NCBI RefSeq assembly: GCF_040182365.1 | Contig: NZ_CP144460.1 | Coordinates: forward strand, 1,860,001-1,924,000 | DNA from: Xanthomonas sp. 10-10 | GTDB lineage: Bacteria; Pseudomonadota; Gammaproteobacteria; Xanthomonadales; Xanthomonadaceae | Direction of reading: 5' to 3' | Length of the DNA stretch: 64,000 nt | Part shown: positions 26,632 to 35,961 of the stretch, one piece after another | Numbering within the stretch: position 1 is the stretch's first letter | How the letters are laid out: each line of letters begins with the position of its first letter | The notes under the pieces: generated by a model | Seen by the model: the letters and a program-made list of their open reading frames with translations, nothing else | Told to the model about the DNA's origin: nothing | Databases searched by the model: none | Position numbers and translations under genes: made by a program

Positions 26632-28158
26632 ATGGTCGGGTGTTGGGCAGGTAGGGCATTCACGGATGGAGCTTTGCCAGCGGCGTCGCGATCATCGCGC
26701 CTGCCAGCGCGGCGACGACAACTGACCCAGTGGTTTGCATGGCTGCTGCTGTGTCTTGCGTTGTGCTGCTGCTTTCCCGTCGCTGCCACGTCCGAGTCTC
26801 TCAGCGACCGCCTGACCCGGCAGATGCAGCTCAATCGGCAGCGCTACGGCATCGTCGGCCAGGCAGTGGTTGTCGTGCACAACGGCAAGCGGGAATTTTG
26901 CGCAGTCGACGGCGTCGCCGATCTGCAGACACAGCAACCGATCACTCGCGAGCAGATCTTTCCCGCATTTTCGATCGGCAAGCTGTTTGTCAGTACCTTG
27001 ATCATGCAACTGGTCGAGGCAGGGCAGATCGACCTGGACCAGCCGGCCAGGCAGTATCTGCCCGCGTTGCCCGCGCCCTGGAAGCGCATCAGCGTTCGGC
27101 AGCTGCTCGATCATACCTCCGGTCTACCGGAGTACTTCGAGCCGTCGCAGATGCGTGGCTCGGTCCAGGACAATGCGCGCTTTCCGGCCAGCGCACAGGC
27201 GATGTTCGAGCGACTGGCCATACAGCCCTTGGTTGCCGTTCCCGGCAGCCAAACGCGCTACACCAACACCAATTACGTGGTGCTGGCGCAGCTACTGCAG
27301 GCGCACTACCGCAAGCCGTATCCGCAGATCGCATCGGAGCGGATCATCGCCAAGCTGCATCTGACGCGCACATCTGTTGGGCTCCCACTGCTGCCTGCAC
27401 ACAGCGTGGCCAGCGCGTACCTCGGTAAAGACGGCAAGCCGGAGCTGGAGCCGACTGTCGCCTGGCCGGACTACGCGCTCGCACATGGGCAGTTGTATAC
27501 GAGCGTCGACGATCTGAGCACGTTCCTGGAGGCGGTGCGGACCGGGCGTCTGGTGGGCCAGGACACGCTGCGCCAGCTCTGGCAACCGCAGACGCTTGCC
27601 AATGGACAGCGCGGCTGGTTCGCCAGTGGGTGGGAGCTCGGGCAGGACGACGCGTATCAGGCGATTGGCCACGATGGCGGCGCGCGGGCGAGAGTGCGGA
27701 TCCTGTTCGATACGACGCTTGATGGGGACAGTTACAGCGTCGTCTATCTCACCAATGGCAGCGCACGCGGTGTGTGGAGCAGGGTGCTGCTGGATAGCGT
27801 GCTTGGCACGCTTTCGCCGCAACGGTTTGCCGATAAGTCGCTGGCTGAATCGCTGATTGCCTACGCGCTGCGCGCTTCCGACGAGCAGGACAACCGTCTC
27901 TTTGTGCAGGCACTGCGGGCACGGCCCGGCCTCTCCGACACTGCGCTCGAACGCGCGATCAATACGACCGGCTACACCGTGCTGTCCAACCTGGGCGCCA
28001 CCGCCGCGATCAGGGTGTTTGCACTCAACGTGGACGTGTTCCCGGCATCGCGCAATGCGCAGGACAGCCTGGCTGAAGCGTACGAGGCGGCCGGAGACCT
28101 TGCACGTGCCAAGCGCATCAGGCAAGCGATCAAGGGCAAGTCCAGCAGTGCCGACTGA
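26632..28158 (+). CDS. Serine hydrolase, beta-lactamase/PBP-like (family S12)
   Basis: 508 residues. Start supported by AGGAG eight bases upstream. A long N-region then a hydrophobic segment (WFAWLLLCLALCCCFPVAA) directs export. Active-site motifs of the class C/S12 group: S114-x-x-K117 in FSIGKLF, the Y-x-N motif in RYTNTNYVV and a late HDGG in place of KTG. This is the esterase/D-aminopeptidase type rather than a proven beta-lactamase. The C-terminal third (about 390-508) has helical repeats ending in SLAEAYEAAGDLARAKRI, a TPR-like unit often found in these proteins. The substrate is unknown. Confidence 0.88.
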   Translation: MVGCWAGRAFTDGALPAASRSSRLPARRRQLTQWFAWLLLCLALCCCFPVAATSESLSDRLTRQMQLNRQRYGIVGQAVVVVHNGKREFCAVDGVADLQTQQPITREQIFPAFSIGKLFVSTLIMQLVEAGQIDLDQPARQYLPALPAPWKRISVRQLLDHTSGLPEYFEPSQMRGSVQDNARFPASAQAMFERLAIQPLVAVPGSQTRYTNTNYVVLAQLLQAHYRKPYPQIASERIIAKLHLTRTSVGLPLLPAHSVASAYLGKDGKPELEPTVAWPDYALAHGQLYTSVDDLSTFLEAVRTGRLVGQDTLRQLWQPQTLANGQRGWFASGWELGQDDAYQAIGHDGGARARVRILFDTTLDGDSYSVVYLTNGSARGVWSRVLLDSVLGTLSPQRFADKSLAESLIAYALRASDEQDNRLFVQALRARPGLSDTALERAINTTGYTVLSNLGATAAIRVFALNVDVFPASRNAQDSLAEAYEAAGDLARAKRIRQAIKGKSSSAD

Positions 28159-28437
28159 GGGCAGCTAACAAACCGACTGTGCTCACCGTCAGGCGGGTGC
28201 AGCCGGTGCCCGGTGCGGCATGGACCACGTGTCCCCCCGTTTTTGAGCGCGCTGTCCGTTCCCGCGTGACGACTGCTCGCCAGGTTCTGGCCACTCTGGG
28301 TGCGGCCCACACGCCGCTGCGCGATCTCCTGGCGGGTGCGGCCGGTGTTCGCAATCGGCAGATGCCGCTCCCAGGACCCGTTTCTCCGCGCCGTGCGCCC
28401 GACCTCGCTCGCGGCATGTGGCAGTCGCTCCGGCACA
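28159..28437. other. Intergenic region between convergent genes
   Basis: About 280 bases between the hydrolase and the DUF2884-like gene. No gene, tRNA or strong terminator recognised. Confidence 0.4.
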
Positions 28438-29361
28438 CTAATGATGCGTCACCGCAGCTGCCGGCGTGCCTTCGGTGCCGCCTTGCAGTTTTACCGGTTG
28501 CGGCAACGCAAGCGCTCCATCGTTGGCGATCTCTTTTTCAACCGGTGCGCGCGTGCGCGCGGCTGCGGTGATGGCGTTGCGATCGTCTTGCGGCACTGCA
28601 TCGAGCAACTGCAGTGCATGGCCCTGATAGCGCACGTCCAGTGCATCCTGTAAGGCGCGTAGCGTTTGTACATCGCTGCATAAGGCGCTGGCCCTGGCTT
28701 CGATTGCGCGTGCCCGCGCATCCAGTCTGGCGTCGAGTTGGCCATCCATCGCCTGTGCGCGTGCATCGATCGCATCCGAGCGGCCGGTCATGATCTGCCA
28801 CAGCATGTGACGCGCGATGCTGCCTTTGAAGGCTTCGGCTTCGTGTTCAACATAACGCTCGAAGTTCCCGTCGAAGGCCTGTTGGTCCCAGCGTCCCTTG
28901 CCCAGCGTGGCATCGACATAGTCGTTGGCACGCGTGCGCAGGCGTGCGATCTTGCGGGCGTTGAGCGAACTGCCGGTCAGCACCTCGATCACGCCGCCCA
29001 GCGCGTCGTAGCTCAGGTCGACCACCGCGTGCGCCATATCGGCGACCTGCGGCATCAGTGCACGGGCGTGTTGTTCCATCTCGCGCAATCGCTCGCTGTC
29101 GGCAGCACTGATCTGTTGCACCTGGTGATCGATGCTCAACTCGCCAGCGTGGAAGAACACCTCGCGCGGCACGCCAGTGTCGCGGTAAAGCCAGATGCCG
29201 CCGCTGTCGGCGAGCACATTGAACGCTGTGCCAAGGCCGCACTGGTGCGATGACACCTGGGCTCGATGCGTCTGCGCCGCGCCGCTATGGGCCTGCTGTG
29301 CCCATGCGGGCGTGCTGAACGTGGCAATCAGCATCAAGGCAAGTGGCAGCGAACGGCGCAT
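28438..29361 (-). CDS. Secreted DUF2884-like (YggN family) protein
   Basis: 307 residues from the ATG at 29361, which gives a clean signal peptide (MRRSLPLALMLIATFSTPAWAQ); the frame is open further upstream but is low-complexity repeat there. The body matches the general layout of the periplasmic YggN/DUF2884 family: CGLGTAFNVLADSGGIWLY, IDHQVQQISAADSERLREMEQ, and long Ala/Arg-rich helices (DARAQAMDGQLDARLDARARAIEARASAL) likely to form a coiled coil. Function of the family is not known. Mature Cys residues (CGLG, ALCSD) may be disulfide bonded. Confidence 0.75.
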   Translation of the reverse strand: MRRSLPLALMLIATFSTPAWAQQAHSGAAQTHRAQVSSHQCGLGTAFNVLADSGGIWLYRDTGVPREVFFHAGELSIDHQVQQISAADSERLREMEQHARALMPQVADMAHAVVDLSYDALGGVIEVLTGSSLNARKIARLRTRANDYVDATLGKGRWDQQAFDGNFERYVEHEAEAFKGSIARHMLWQIMTGRSDAIDARAQAMDGQLDARLDARARAIEARASALCSDVQTLRALQDALDVRYQGHALQLLDAVPQDDRNAITAAARTRAPVEKEIANDGALALPQPVKLQGGTEGTPAAAVTHH

Positions 29362-29474
29362 CGGGGATTGCCATGATGGTGACGAGGCATCCTCATGCGT
29401 GTGTAGCGCGTGTGGCGAGTGTCGAAAGTCACTGCTATGGCGCTTGGGTGTTTGTTGGGTGCGGCGGCGCGCAG

Positions 29475-29498
29475 TGATGTGTTGCTGGCAACACATCA
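29475..29498. repeat. Perfect 10-bp inverted repeat
   Basis: TGATGTGTTG CTGG CAACACATCA. It lies about 115 bases upstream of the DUF2884-like gene and could be an operator or a hairpin; no T run follows. Confidence 0.6.
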
Positions 29499-29651
29499 GG
29501 AGATCATCATGCATGCGCTTGCTGCCCGGGCTGAGCTTGGCCCATGCCCGGTGACCTGGCCGCGCGATGGCGGAATCGTTCGATGCTGCTGCTGCCGGAG
29601 ACTGCCTGCAACAGACCACGGCGCAGTGGCGAGTAGTGCGCGAAGGCAGGC

Positions 29652-29693
29652 GCCCAAACGCAAATGCCCAAACGCAAATGCCCAAACGCAAAA
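29652..29693. repeat. Three tandem 14-bp units beside the tRNA-Leu terminator
   Basis: GCCCAAACGCAAAT repeated at 29652, 29666 and 29680 (last copy ends AAAA). The third copy runs into the left arm of the terminator. Confidence 0.85.
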
Positions 29694-29720
29694 AACCCCG
29701 CCGAAGCGAGGTTTTTTGCG
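29687..29720. terminator. Terminator of tRNA-Leu
   Basis: 11-bp perfect stem CGCAAAAAACC / GGTTTTTTGCG, extended by three inner GC pairs around a UUCG-type loop in the minus orientation. It lies 15 bases after the tRNA 3' end. The A and T runs make it bidirectional. Confidence 0.85.
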
Positions 29721-29735
29721 ATCTACCGTGAGTCG

Positions 29736-29822
29736 TGGTGCCCAGGAGAGGACTCGAACCTCCACGAAGTTGCCCCCGCTAGCACCTGAAGCTAGTGCGT
29801 CTACCAATTCCGCCACCTGGGC
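29736..29822 (-). tRNA. tRNA-Leu (anticodon CAG)
   Basis: 87 bases on the minus strand including an encoded CCA. Acceptor stem GCCCAGG / CCTGGGC with discriminator A, D-arm GGCGGAATTGGTAGACGC, anticodon loop TTCAGGT between ACTAGC and GCTAGC (anticodon CAG, reads CTG, the main Leu codon here), a long variable arm typical of Leu, and T-loop TTCGAGT. A terminator follows. Confidence 0.97.
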
Positions 29823-29963
29823 GACTCAGGGGGCGAATTGTGCAAGCTGCGCGCGCGGCTGTCAACGCATCTGGCACAAATTCTTGACGTGGCTGGCGCC
29901 TGCCGGCGATGTGAGAAGACGGCGTGGCGGCCATGCGCATTGCATGGCCGCCACGGCACGCGA

Positions 29964-32225
29964 TTACGGAAGCTGCGCCGCCTGCAAGATGACCTCCGCA
30001 CTTTGCACCGGTTCGCTTGCCGAACGCGCCAGCTGCACGCGGTAGGTGCCGGCAGCGATCTTCCAGTGACGTGCCTTGGCATCGAAATCGGCCAGCGTCT
30101 TCGGCTCGGCCACCACCTGCACGCTGCGCTTTTCGCCCGGCTTGAGCGTGAGCTTCTGCCAGCCGATCAGGCGCAGCGGGGTGGGGTGGCCGTCGGGCAG
30201 GGTGACGTAGAGCTGCGGCACGGCGGCGCCTTCGCGCGGGCCGGTGTTCTCCACTTCAAAGCGCGCGGTGAGGGTACTGCCTTGCGCGTCCACCTGCAGG
30301 CCGCCCATGCGGAACTGGGTGTACGACAGACCATGGCCGAACGGGTACCTCGGGGTCAGCTTGCGCGCGGCAAACCACTTGTAGCCGACGTTGGCGCCTT
30401 CGATGGCGTAGTCGATCGTGTCTTCGCCCGGCTTGGCCGGCTTGAAGCCCAGCCCCGGAATCGAGGGGCGCGGCAGCTGCGATTCGTTCACCGGCCAGGT
30501 CACCGGCAGATGGCCGGAAGGATTGACCTTGCCGGTCAGCAGGTTGGCGATCGCCTCGCCGCCGCCGATACCCGGATACCAGGCCTGCAGCACTGCCGGC
30601 ACGCGTTCGGCCCAGGGCATGCGCACCGGGCCGTTGGTTTCCAGCACCACGGTGGTTTTGGGGTTGGCCTTGGCCACCGCCTCGATCAAGGCATCCTGGT
30701 TGTCCGGCAATTGCATGTCCGGCAGATCCACCGATTCGGCGGCCCATTGGGTGGCGAACACGATCGCCACATCGGCGGTCTTGGCCGCGCGTGCCGCGGC
30801 AGCGCGGTCCTTGCCGTCGACATAATCGATCTGCACGTCCGGCAATGCGGAGCGCAGTGCCTGCAGCGGCGAGGAGGGATGGATGATCACCGGGCCCGGC
30901 CAGGTGGTCGGGGTGATGCCGGGCACCGCGTTGCCGCCGTTGATGGTGTAGTCCACCCGCGAGGAGCCGCCGCCGGACATCACGCCCTTGTCGGCGTAAC
31001 CACCGATCACCGCGATGCGGCGCACGTCCCTGGACAACGGCAGGGTCGCCTGCTCGTTACGCAGCAGCACGCTGCCTTCTTCGGCGACATGCTGCGCGGC
31101 CAGCAGCCCGGCCTTGCCGTCGATCGGCTGGCGCTGGGTGGGATGATCGAACGCGCCATGCGCGAACAGGCTGCGCAGCACGCGCCTGACCATGTCGTCG
31201 AAGCGCGCGCGTGGCACCACGCCGGCCGACACCGCCATGCGCAGCGGGGCATCGAAGAACACCGCCGCATCGAACACTTCGCCGGCCGATTGTTGGTCCA
31301 GTCCGGCCAGGGCCGCCCTGGAGCCGCTGTGCACGCCGCCCCAATCGGACATCACATAGCCGGGGTAGTTCCATTCCTGCTTGAGCACCTGGTTGAGCAG
31401 GTAATCGTGCTCGCAGCCGTAGATGCCGTTGATCTTGTTGTAGGAGCACATCACCGAAGCCGGGTCGCCGATCTTCAGCGCGATCTCGAATGCCAGCAGG
31501 TCCGATTCGTGCATTGCCTGCTCGCCGATCTGCGCGCTATGGAAGTTGCGGCGCGTCTCCATGTCGTTGAGCGCAAAGTGCTTCATCGTCGACAGCACGT
31601 GTTCGCTCTGCACGCCGCGGATCGACTCGCCGACCATGGTTCCGGCCAGCAGCGGGTCTTCGCCGGCATACTCGAAATTGCGTCCGTTGCGCGGGTCGCG
31701 CTGCAGGTTGACGCTGCCGGCCAGCAGCACATTGAAGCCCTGCTGCCAGGACTCGCGGCCCATGGTCCTGCCGCCGGCGTAGGCCAGTTGCGGATTCCAG
31801 CTTGAGGCGGTCGAGGGGCCGGACGGCATCGCGGTGGCGAAGTCGCCCTTGCGGATGCCGCCGGGATTGGTCACGCCCACCCCGGCATCGGCCAGCTGCT
31901 GCGCCGGGATGCCCAGGCGTGGAATGCCGGGCACATAGCCGGCCGACCCCAGCGCGCCTTCGGGCTTGGGAATCTTGTCGGTGCCCAGGCCGAAGTAGCT
32001 GCGCAACATCTGGAATTTTTCGTCCTCGCTCATTTGCGCCAGCAGCCGATCCGCACGCTGGTCGGCGGTCAATGCGGTGTCCATCCACGGCTGCGATGCC
32101 GGTGCGGATTGTGCGATTGCCAACGGTGCAGCCAGCGCAATGCCCAGGCCCATCACCACCGCCAATACGAGCGGGCGACGGCGATTGACGGTTGTTGTAA
32201 ACGTTTTCATATCGGGGTGTGGCAC
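29964..32225 (-). CDS. Glycoside hydrolase family 3 beta-glucosidase
   Basis: 753 residues. A GTG at 32225 is preceded at the right distance by AAGGA and is preferred. The alternative ATG at 32210 (MKTFTTT) would lose five residues before the signal peptide (VLAVVMGLGIALAAPLAIAQ). GH3 N-terminal barrel with the nucleophile Asp in GYVMSDWGGVHSG, the KHF motif (STMKHFALNDME), the C-terminal alpha/beta sandwich (VRRIAVIGGYADKGVMSGGGSS) and a fibronectin III-like domain at the end (PQLYVTLPDG). Probably secreted to the periplasm, where it releases glucose (or xylose) from beta-linked oligosaccharides of plant origin. Substrate not assigned. Confidence 0.93.
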   Translation of the reverse strand: MPHPDMKTFTTTVNRRRPLVLAVVMGLGIALAAPLAIAQSAPASQPWMDTALTADQRADRLLAQMSEDEKFQMLRSYFGLGTDKIPKPEGALGSAGYVPGIPRLGIPAQQLADAGVGVTNPGGIRKGDFATAMPSGPSTASSWNPQLAYAGGRTMGRESWQQGFNVLLAGSVNLQRDPRNGRNFEYAGEDPLLAGTMVGESIRGVQSEHVLSTMKHFALNDMETRRNFHSAQIGEQAMHESDLLAFEIALKIGDPASVMCSYNKINGIYGCEHDYLLNQVLKQEWNYPGYVMSDWGGVHSGSRAALAGLDQQSAGEVFDAAVFFDAPLRMAVSAGVVPRARFDDMVRRVLRSLFAHGAFDHPTQRQPIDGKAGLLAAQHVAEEGSVLLRNEQATLPLSRDVRRIAVIGGYADKGVMSGGGSSRVDYTINGGNAVPGITPTTWPGPVIIHPSSPLQALRSALPDVQIDYVDGKDRAAAARAAKTADVAIVFATQWAAESVDLPDMQLPDNQDALIEAVAKANPKTTVVLETNGPVRMPWAERVPAVLQAWYPGIGGGEAIANLLTGKVNPSGHLPVTWPVNESQLPRPSIPGLGFKPAKPGEDTIDYAIEGANVGYKWFAARKLTPRYPFGHGLSYTQFRMGGLQVDAQGSTLTARFEVENTGPREGAAVPQLYVTLPDGHPTPLRLIGWQKLTLKPGEKRSVQVVAEPKTLADFDAKARHWKIAAGTYRVQLARSASEPVQSAEVILQAAQLP
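32195..32210. promoter_or_regulatory. AAAACGTTT-centred site at the start of the GH3 gene
   Basis: Minus strand ATGAAAACGTTTACAA. It differs at only 2 of 16 positions from AGGAAAACGTTTGCAA at 34123-34138, upstream of the neighbouring carboxypeptidase. Near-palindromic, with a central CG as in LacI-family operators. It overlaps the codons MKTF, so coincidence is possible. Confidence 0.35.
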
Positions 32226-32334
32226 GGGGTGTCCTTGTGGTGCTGGGTCATTACAAAACTAAGGGGCACCGGGATGCCCGAATGGTAGGGGCGCACAGGC
32301 GCCGCTCGGCCGCTCGCCGGAATCGGCGCTGCGG

Positions 32335-34104
32335 TTAGAAATCGGTCTGCGCGGTACGCAGCACCGGATACAGCTGGTAGCGCTCGTCCCAGGAGGAATG
32401 ACGCCTGGCGAAGAACTCCAGGCGCGCTTGCGGGCTCTTGGCGAACTCCGGGTCGCTGGCGATGCGCTGTTCGAACTGCGCCTTCAGCGCGGGGTCGTTG
32501 GCCAACATGTCGCGCGCCACGTCTTCGGCCACGTAGGCCTCCATGTACTCCTTGCGCTCGAAGGCCGAATTGAAAAAGCCCCACTGCAGCAACGAGTCCG
32601 GTGCCTGCGGCTCCAGCATCGCCATCAGCAGGCGCGCCTTGGGTTGAGCGATCGGCACGAACAGCGAGCCGGCGGACACGGCGCGGGTTTCATCGCGCCA
32701 CTGCCCAGCGACGTCCAGCGTCTGGTGGCCTTCGTTCGAGCGCGCGGCAAAGCTGGCGGTGTCGGCGCGGAACGTCTGCACCGGGTGTTCGGCCGCACTG
32801 GCGACGGTGCGGAAATCGATGCCGTGCAGGCGCAATTTGTCTGCGACGAAGGCAGCCTGCGCGGCCGGCACCAGATACCCGCCACGCGGTGCGTCGACCA
32901 CCAGGTCGGGCTTGATCTGATCGCGCAGCGGTAGCTTCCAGATCTGCGGTTTGCTCTCGTCGTAGCGCGTCATCAACGCGCCGGAAATCGGCGAGGGCGT
33001 GCGCGTGTACGCATAGCCGCGGAACGCCACGGTGCGCGCGGCAGGGCCGGCAGCAAAGCTCAGCGGCTCGGGCATGCCGGCCAGCTGGCTGGCGCGCCGA
33101 TCGGCCGCCAGCGCATCGGCGCGCCAGGCGCTGCCGTGTTTTGCGGCCTGCTGCAGCACCGACACGATGGCATGACGGGTCACCCGCACGCGCGTGGGGT
33201 AGTCCTTCCACGAATGGGTTTCCACCAGCATGCCGAAGCGGTTGCGCAGCAGGAAATAGCCATGCGAAAAGCGCGGCGGCGAGACGTCGTCGGCAAAACC
33301 GGAGGCGGGGTCGTCTTCGTGCACGAAAGACGGGTAGTACGGCAGCGGCAGCGAACCTTGCCTGGCCAGATCGCCAAGCACCGCATCGCGCCAACGCGTG
33401 CCGTCGCGTTGCAGCGCGGTATCGCCGGCGTGCACCGGCTCGACCTGCACCGAGACGTCGTGCTCGAACTTGGCGCCGTCGGTGACATGCAGGTCCACGT
33501 ACATCAGCGGGTCCCATTGCTGCACCAGCCGCAGCATGGCCTGCATCTCCGGCGCGTCGGCCTTGACGTAGTCGCGGTTGAGATTGAGGTTCTGCGCGGT
33601 AGTGCGCCAGCCCATCTGCTCGGGGCCGCGCTGGTTGGGGCGGTTCCAGGCGCCAAAGCGCTCATGCCCATCCACGTTGAACACCGGCACGAACACCCAG
33701 ACCAGCTTGTCGAGCACGCCCTTGCCGGCCTTGCCATCGAGCAGCTGGCGCAAAGCCAGAAAGCCCGCGTCCTTGCCATCGATCTCGCCGGCATGGATGC
33801 CGCCCTGGATCAATACCACCGGCAGCTTGCGCTGCGCGGCGCTGCCCGCATCCAGCGCGCCGCTGGTGGAGGCGATCAACGCCTTCATCGGCCGGCCTTC
33901 CGGCGTGGTGCCGAACTCCACGCAGCGCACCGCCTGCGGGTAACGCTGGGCAAAGGCATCGCACAGTGCGACGACTTCGTCGTAGCGTCCGGTCTGGACG
34001 AAGCCGCTGCGCTCGGCCTGGGTAGTCAGCGGTTCGGCGGCCAGCGCGGCAGGGGCACAGGTCAACAACAACAGGCTCAGGGCCAGGCGGGTGAAGCGGG
34101 GCAT
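32335..34104 (-). CDS. Secreted M14-family zinc carboxypeptidase
   Basis: 589 residues from the ATG at 34104, which gives a normal signal peptide (FTRLALSLLLLTCAPAALAA). M14 features: HAGEIDGKD (zinc ligands His and Glu of the HxxE motif), the RPNQRGPEQMGWRTTAQNLNLNRDY loop with the substrate-binding Asn-Arg, the third ligand His in YVDLHVTDG, and the later VETHSWKDY carrying the catalytic Glu region. It would trim C-terminal residues of peptides in the periplasm or outside. It lies between a glucosidase and a peptide transporter, suggesting a nutrient scavenging group. Confidence 0.88.
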   Translation of the reverse strand: MPRFTRLALSLLLLTCAPAALAAEPLTTQAERSGFVQTGRYDEVVALCDAFAQRYPQAVRCVEFGTTPEGRPMKALIASTSGALDAGSAAQRKLPVVLIQGGIHAGEIDGKDAGFLALRQLLDGKAGKGVLDKLVWVFVPVFNVDGHERFGAWNRPNQRGPEQMGWRTTAQNLNLNRDYVKADAPEMQAMLRLVQQWDPLMYVDLHVTDGAKFEHDVSVQVEPVHAGDTALQRDGTRWRDAVLGDLARQGSLPLPYYPSFVHEDDPASGFADDVSPPRFSHGYFLLRNRFGMLVETHSWKDYPTRVRVTRHAIVSVLQQAAKHGSAWRADALAADRRASQLAGMPEPLSFAAGPAARTVAFRGYAYTRTPSPISGALMTRYDESKPQIWKLPLRDQIKPDLVVDAPRGGYLVPAAQAAFVADKLRLHGIDFRTVASAAEHPVQTFRADTASFAARSNEGHQTLDVAGQWRDETRAVSAGSLFVPIAQPKARLLMAMLEPQAPDSLLQWGFFNSAFERKEYMEAYVAEDVARDMLANDPALKAQFEQRIASDPEFAKSPQARLEFFARRHSSWDERYQLYPVLRTAQTDF

Positions 34105-34122
34105 CCAGCGGTCCAGTGTTCC

Positions 34123-34138
34123 AGGAAAACGTTTGCAA
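34123..34138. promoter_or_regulatory. AAAACGTTT-centred site between carboxypeptidase and POT transporter
   Basis: AGGAAAACGTTTGCAA, 19-34 bases upstream of the carboxypeptidase ATG, in the region from which the peptide transporter diverges. Near-identical to the site at 32195-32210. LacI-type symmetry; binding protein unknown. Confidence 0.4.
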
Positions 34139-34388
34139 TGTAGCCGAGCCGAGCTGGCAGGCCAATCTGCACTGCGACATTTGCCGACCATTCAAAGCGG
34201 GCGCGAGCGCTTCGAACACGCTGCTTTGCCGGCTGTCGATACGTTCTGCGCGCGCCTGCACGCGGCGTCGATTGCGCGCCGTCCGATGTCGGCAGCGCGC
34301 CGCGCCGGCCGCCGGCCTGCTCCTGCATGGCGGCCGGCCTCTCGGCGCCGGTACGATAGGGGCCGTTTACCGCTCGACCGGACCGCCT

Positions 34389-35954
34389 TTGACCACCTCG
34401 ACCCTGCCGGGCCCCACGGCCGGCGCGCGCCTGCCGCGCCAGATTCCTTTCATCATCGGCAACGAAGCCTGCGAGCGTTTCAGCTTTTACGGGATGCGCA
34501 ACATCCTGGTGCAGTTTCTGATCACTTCGCTGTTGCTGCAGGAAGTTGGCGGGCCGGGCCGCGAGGCCGAAGCCAAGCACATCCTGCACAGTTTCATGAT
34601 CGGGGTGTTCTTCTTCCCGCTGCTGGGCGGCTGGCTGGCCGATCGGCTGTTCGGCAAATACAACACCATCCTGTGGTTCAGCCTGATCTATTGCGCCGGC
34701 CACGCGTGTCTGGCGATGTTCGAGGGCAGCCGTCACGGCTTCTTCGTGGGGCTGGGCCTGATCGCGCTGGGCGCGGGCGGCATCAAGCCGTTGGTGGCCT
34801 CGTTCATGGGCGACCAGTTCGACCAGTCCAACAAGCACATGGCCAAGGTGGTGTTCGACGCCTTCTACTGGATCATCAACTTCGGCTCGCTGTTCGCCTC
34901 GTTGCTGATTCCGCTGGCGCTGAAGAATCTGGGCCCGTCGTGGGCGTTCGGCATCCCCGGCATCCTGATGTTCGTGGCCACGCTGGTGTTCTGGCTGGGG
35001 CGCAAGCGCTACGTGCTGGTGCCGTTGCCGCCGAAAGACCCGCACGGGTTTGGCGCCGTGCTGCGCACGGCATTGCTGGCGCGCGTGCCCGGGCAGGGGC
35101 GGCCTGGCCTGGCACTGGCCATCATCGCGGTGGTCGCTGCACTGGCCTGCATGGTGCTGATCGAGCCGCTGGGCATCGTCATCTGTCTGTGCATGGCGCT
35201 GGTGCTGCTGCTGGCCGGGATCGGCGGCGGCACCTGGTGGCAGCTGGAACGCGCGCGCGGCCTGCATCCGGATGCAGCGGTCGAAGGCGTGCGCGCATTG
35301 CTGCGGGTGCTGGTGATCTTCGCGCTGGTGACGCCGTTCTTTTCGTTGTTCGATCAGAAGGCTTCGACCTGGGTGCTGCAGGGGCGCGAGATGACCATGC
35401 CGGCGTGGTTCACCGCCTCGCAGATGCAGGCGCTCAATCCGCTGCTGGTGATGTTGCTGATCCCCTTCAACAACCTGGTGCTGTACCCGCTGCTGCGCCG
35501 TCGAGGCTGGGAGCCGACGCCGTTGCGTCGCATGACCAGCGGTATCGCCTTCAGCGGGGTGGCGTGGATTGCGGTCGGCGCGATCCAGGTCGTCATGGAT
35601 GGCGGTGAGCCGATGCACATCGCCTGGCAGATGCTGCCCTATGCCTTGCTCACCTTCGGCGAGGTGCTGGTATCGGCCACCGGCATCGAGTTCGCCTACA
35701 GCCAGGCGCCGCCGTCGATGAAGGGCGTGGTGATGAGCTTCTGGTATCTGACCACCACGGTGGGCAATCTGTGGGTGCTGCTATCGAACGTGGCGGTGCG
35801 CAACGCGACGGTGACCTCCCATATCGCCGATACTGGGCTCAGCGAAGCGGCATTCCTGATGTTCTTCTTCGCGGCCTTCGCGTTTCTGGCAGCACTGGCC
35901 TTCGGCCTGTACGCACGCCGGTATCGCATGGTCGACAATTACCGTTCTGCCTGA
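34389..35954 (+). CDS. POT-family proton-coupled peptide transporter
   Basis: 521 residues from a TTG at 34389 (MTTSTLPG); no in-frame ATG precedes the first membrane segment at a plausible distance. Proton-dependent oligopeptide transporter with about 14 membrane segments. The POT signature ACERFSFYGMR (the ExxERFxYY-type motif in TM1) and the helix-4 region AGGIKPLVASFMGDQFD are clear. It brings di- and tripeptides into the cell. It diverges from the carboxypeptidase gene and is followed 7 bases later by a rhomboid protease gene, probably the same transcript. Confidence 0.9.
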   Translation: MTTSTLPGPTAGARLPRQIPFIIGNEACERFSFYGMRNILVQFLITSLLLQEVGGPGREAEAKHILHSFMIGVFFFPLLGGWLADRLFGKYNTILWFSLIYCAGHACLAMFEGSRHGFFVGLGLIALGAGGIKPLVASFMGDQFDQSNKHMAKVVFDAFYWIINFGSLFASLLIPLALKNLGPSWAFGIPGILMFVATLVFWLGRKRYVLVPLPPKDPHGFGAVLRTALLARVPGQGRPGLALAIIAVVAALACMVLIEPLGIVICLCMALVLLLAGIGGGTWWQLERARGLHPDAAVEGVRALLRVLVIFALVTPFFSLFDQKASTWVLQGREMTMPAWFTASQMQALNPLLVMLLIPFNNLVLYPLLRRRGWEPTPLRRMTSGIAFSGVAWIAVGAIQVVMDGGEPMHIAWQMLPYALLTFGEVLVSATGIEFAYSQAPPSMKGVVMSFWYLTTTVGNLWVLLSNVAVRNATVTSHIADTGLSEAAFLMFFFAAFAFLAALAFGLYARRYRMVDNYRSA

Positions 35955-35961
35955 GGTCCGC

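Noticed and set aside
29410..30045. Plus-strand frame crossing the tRNA-Leu gene
   Set aside because: It reads through a tRNA gene and a terminator; not a protein gene, even though an AGGAG precedes one of its ATGs (29509).
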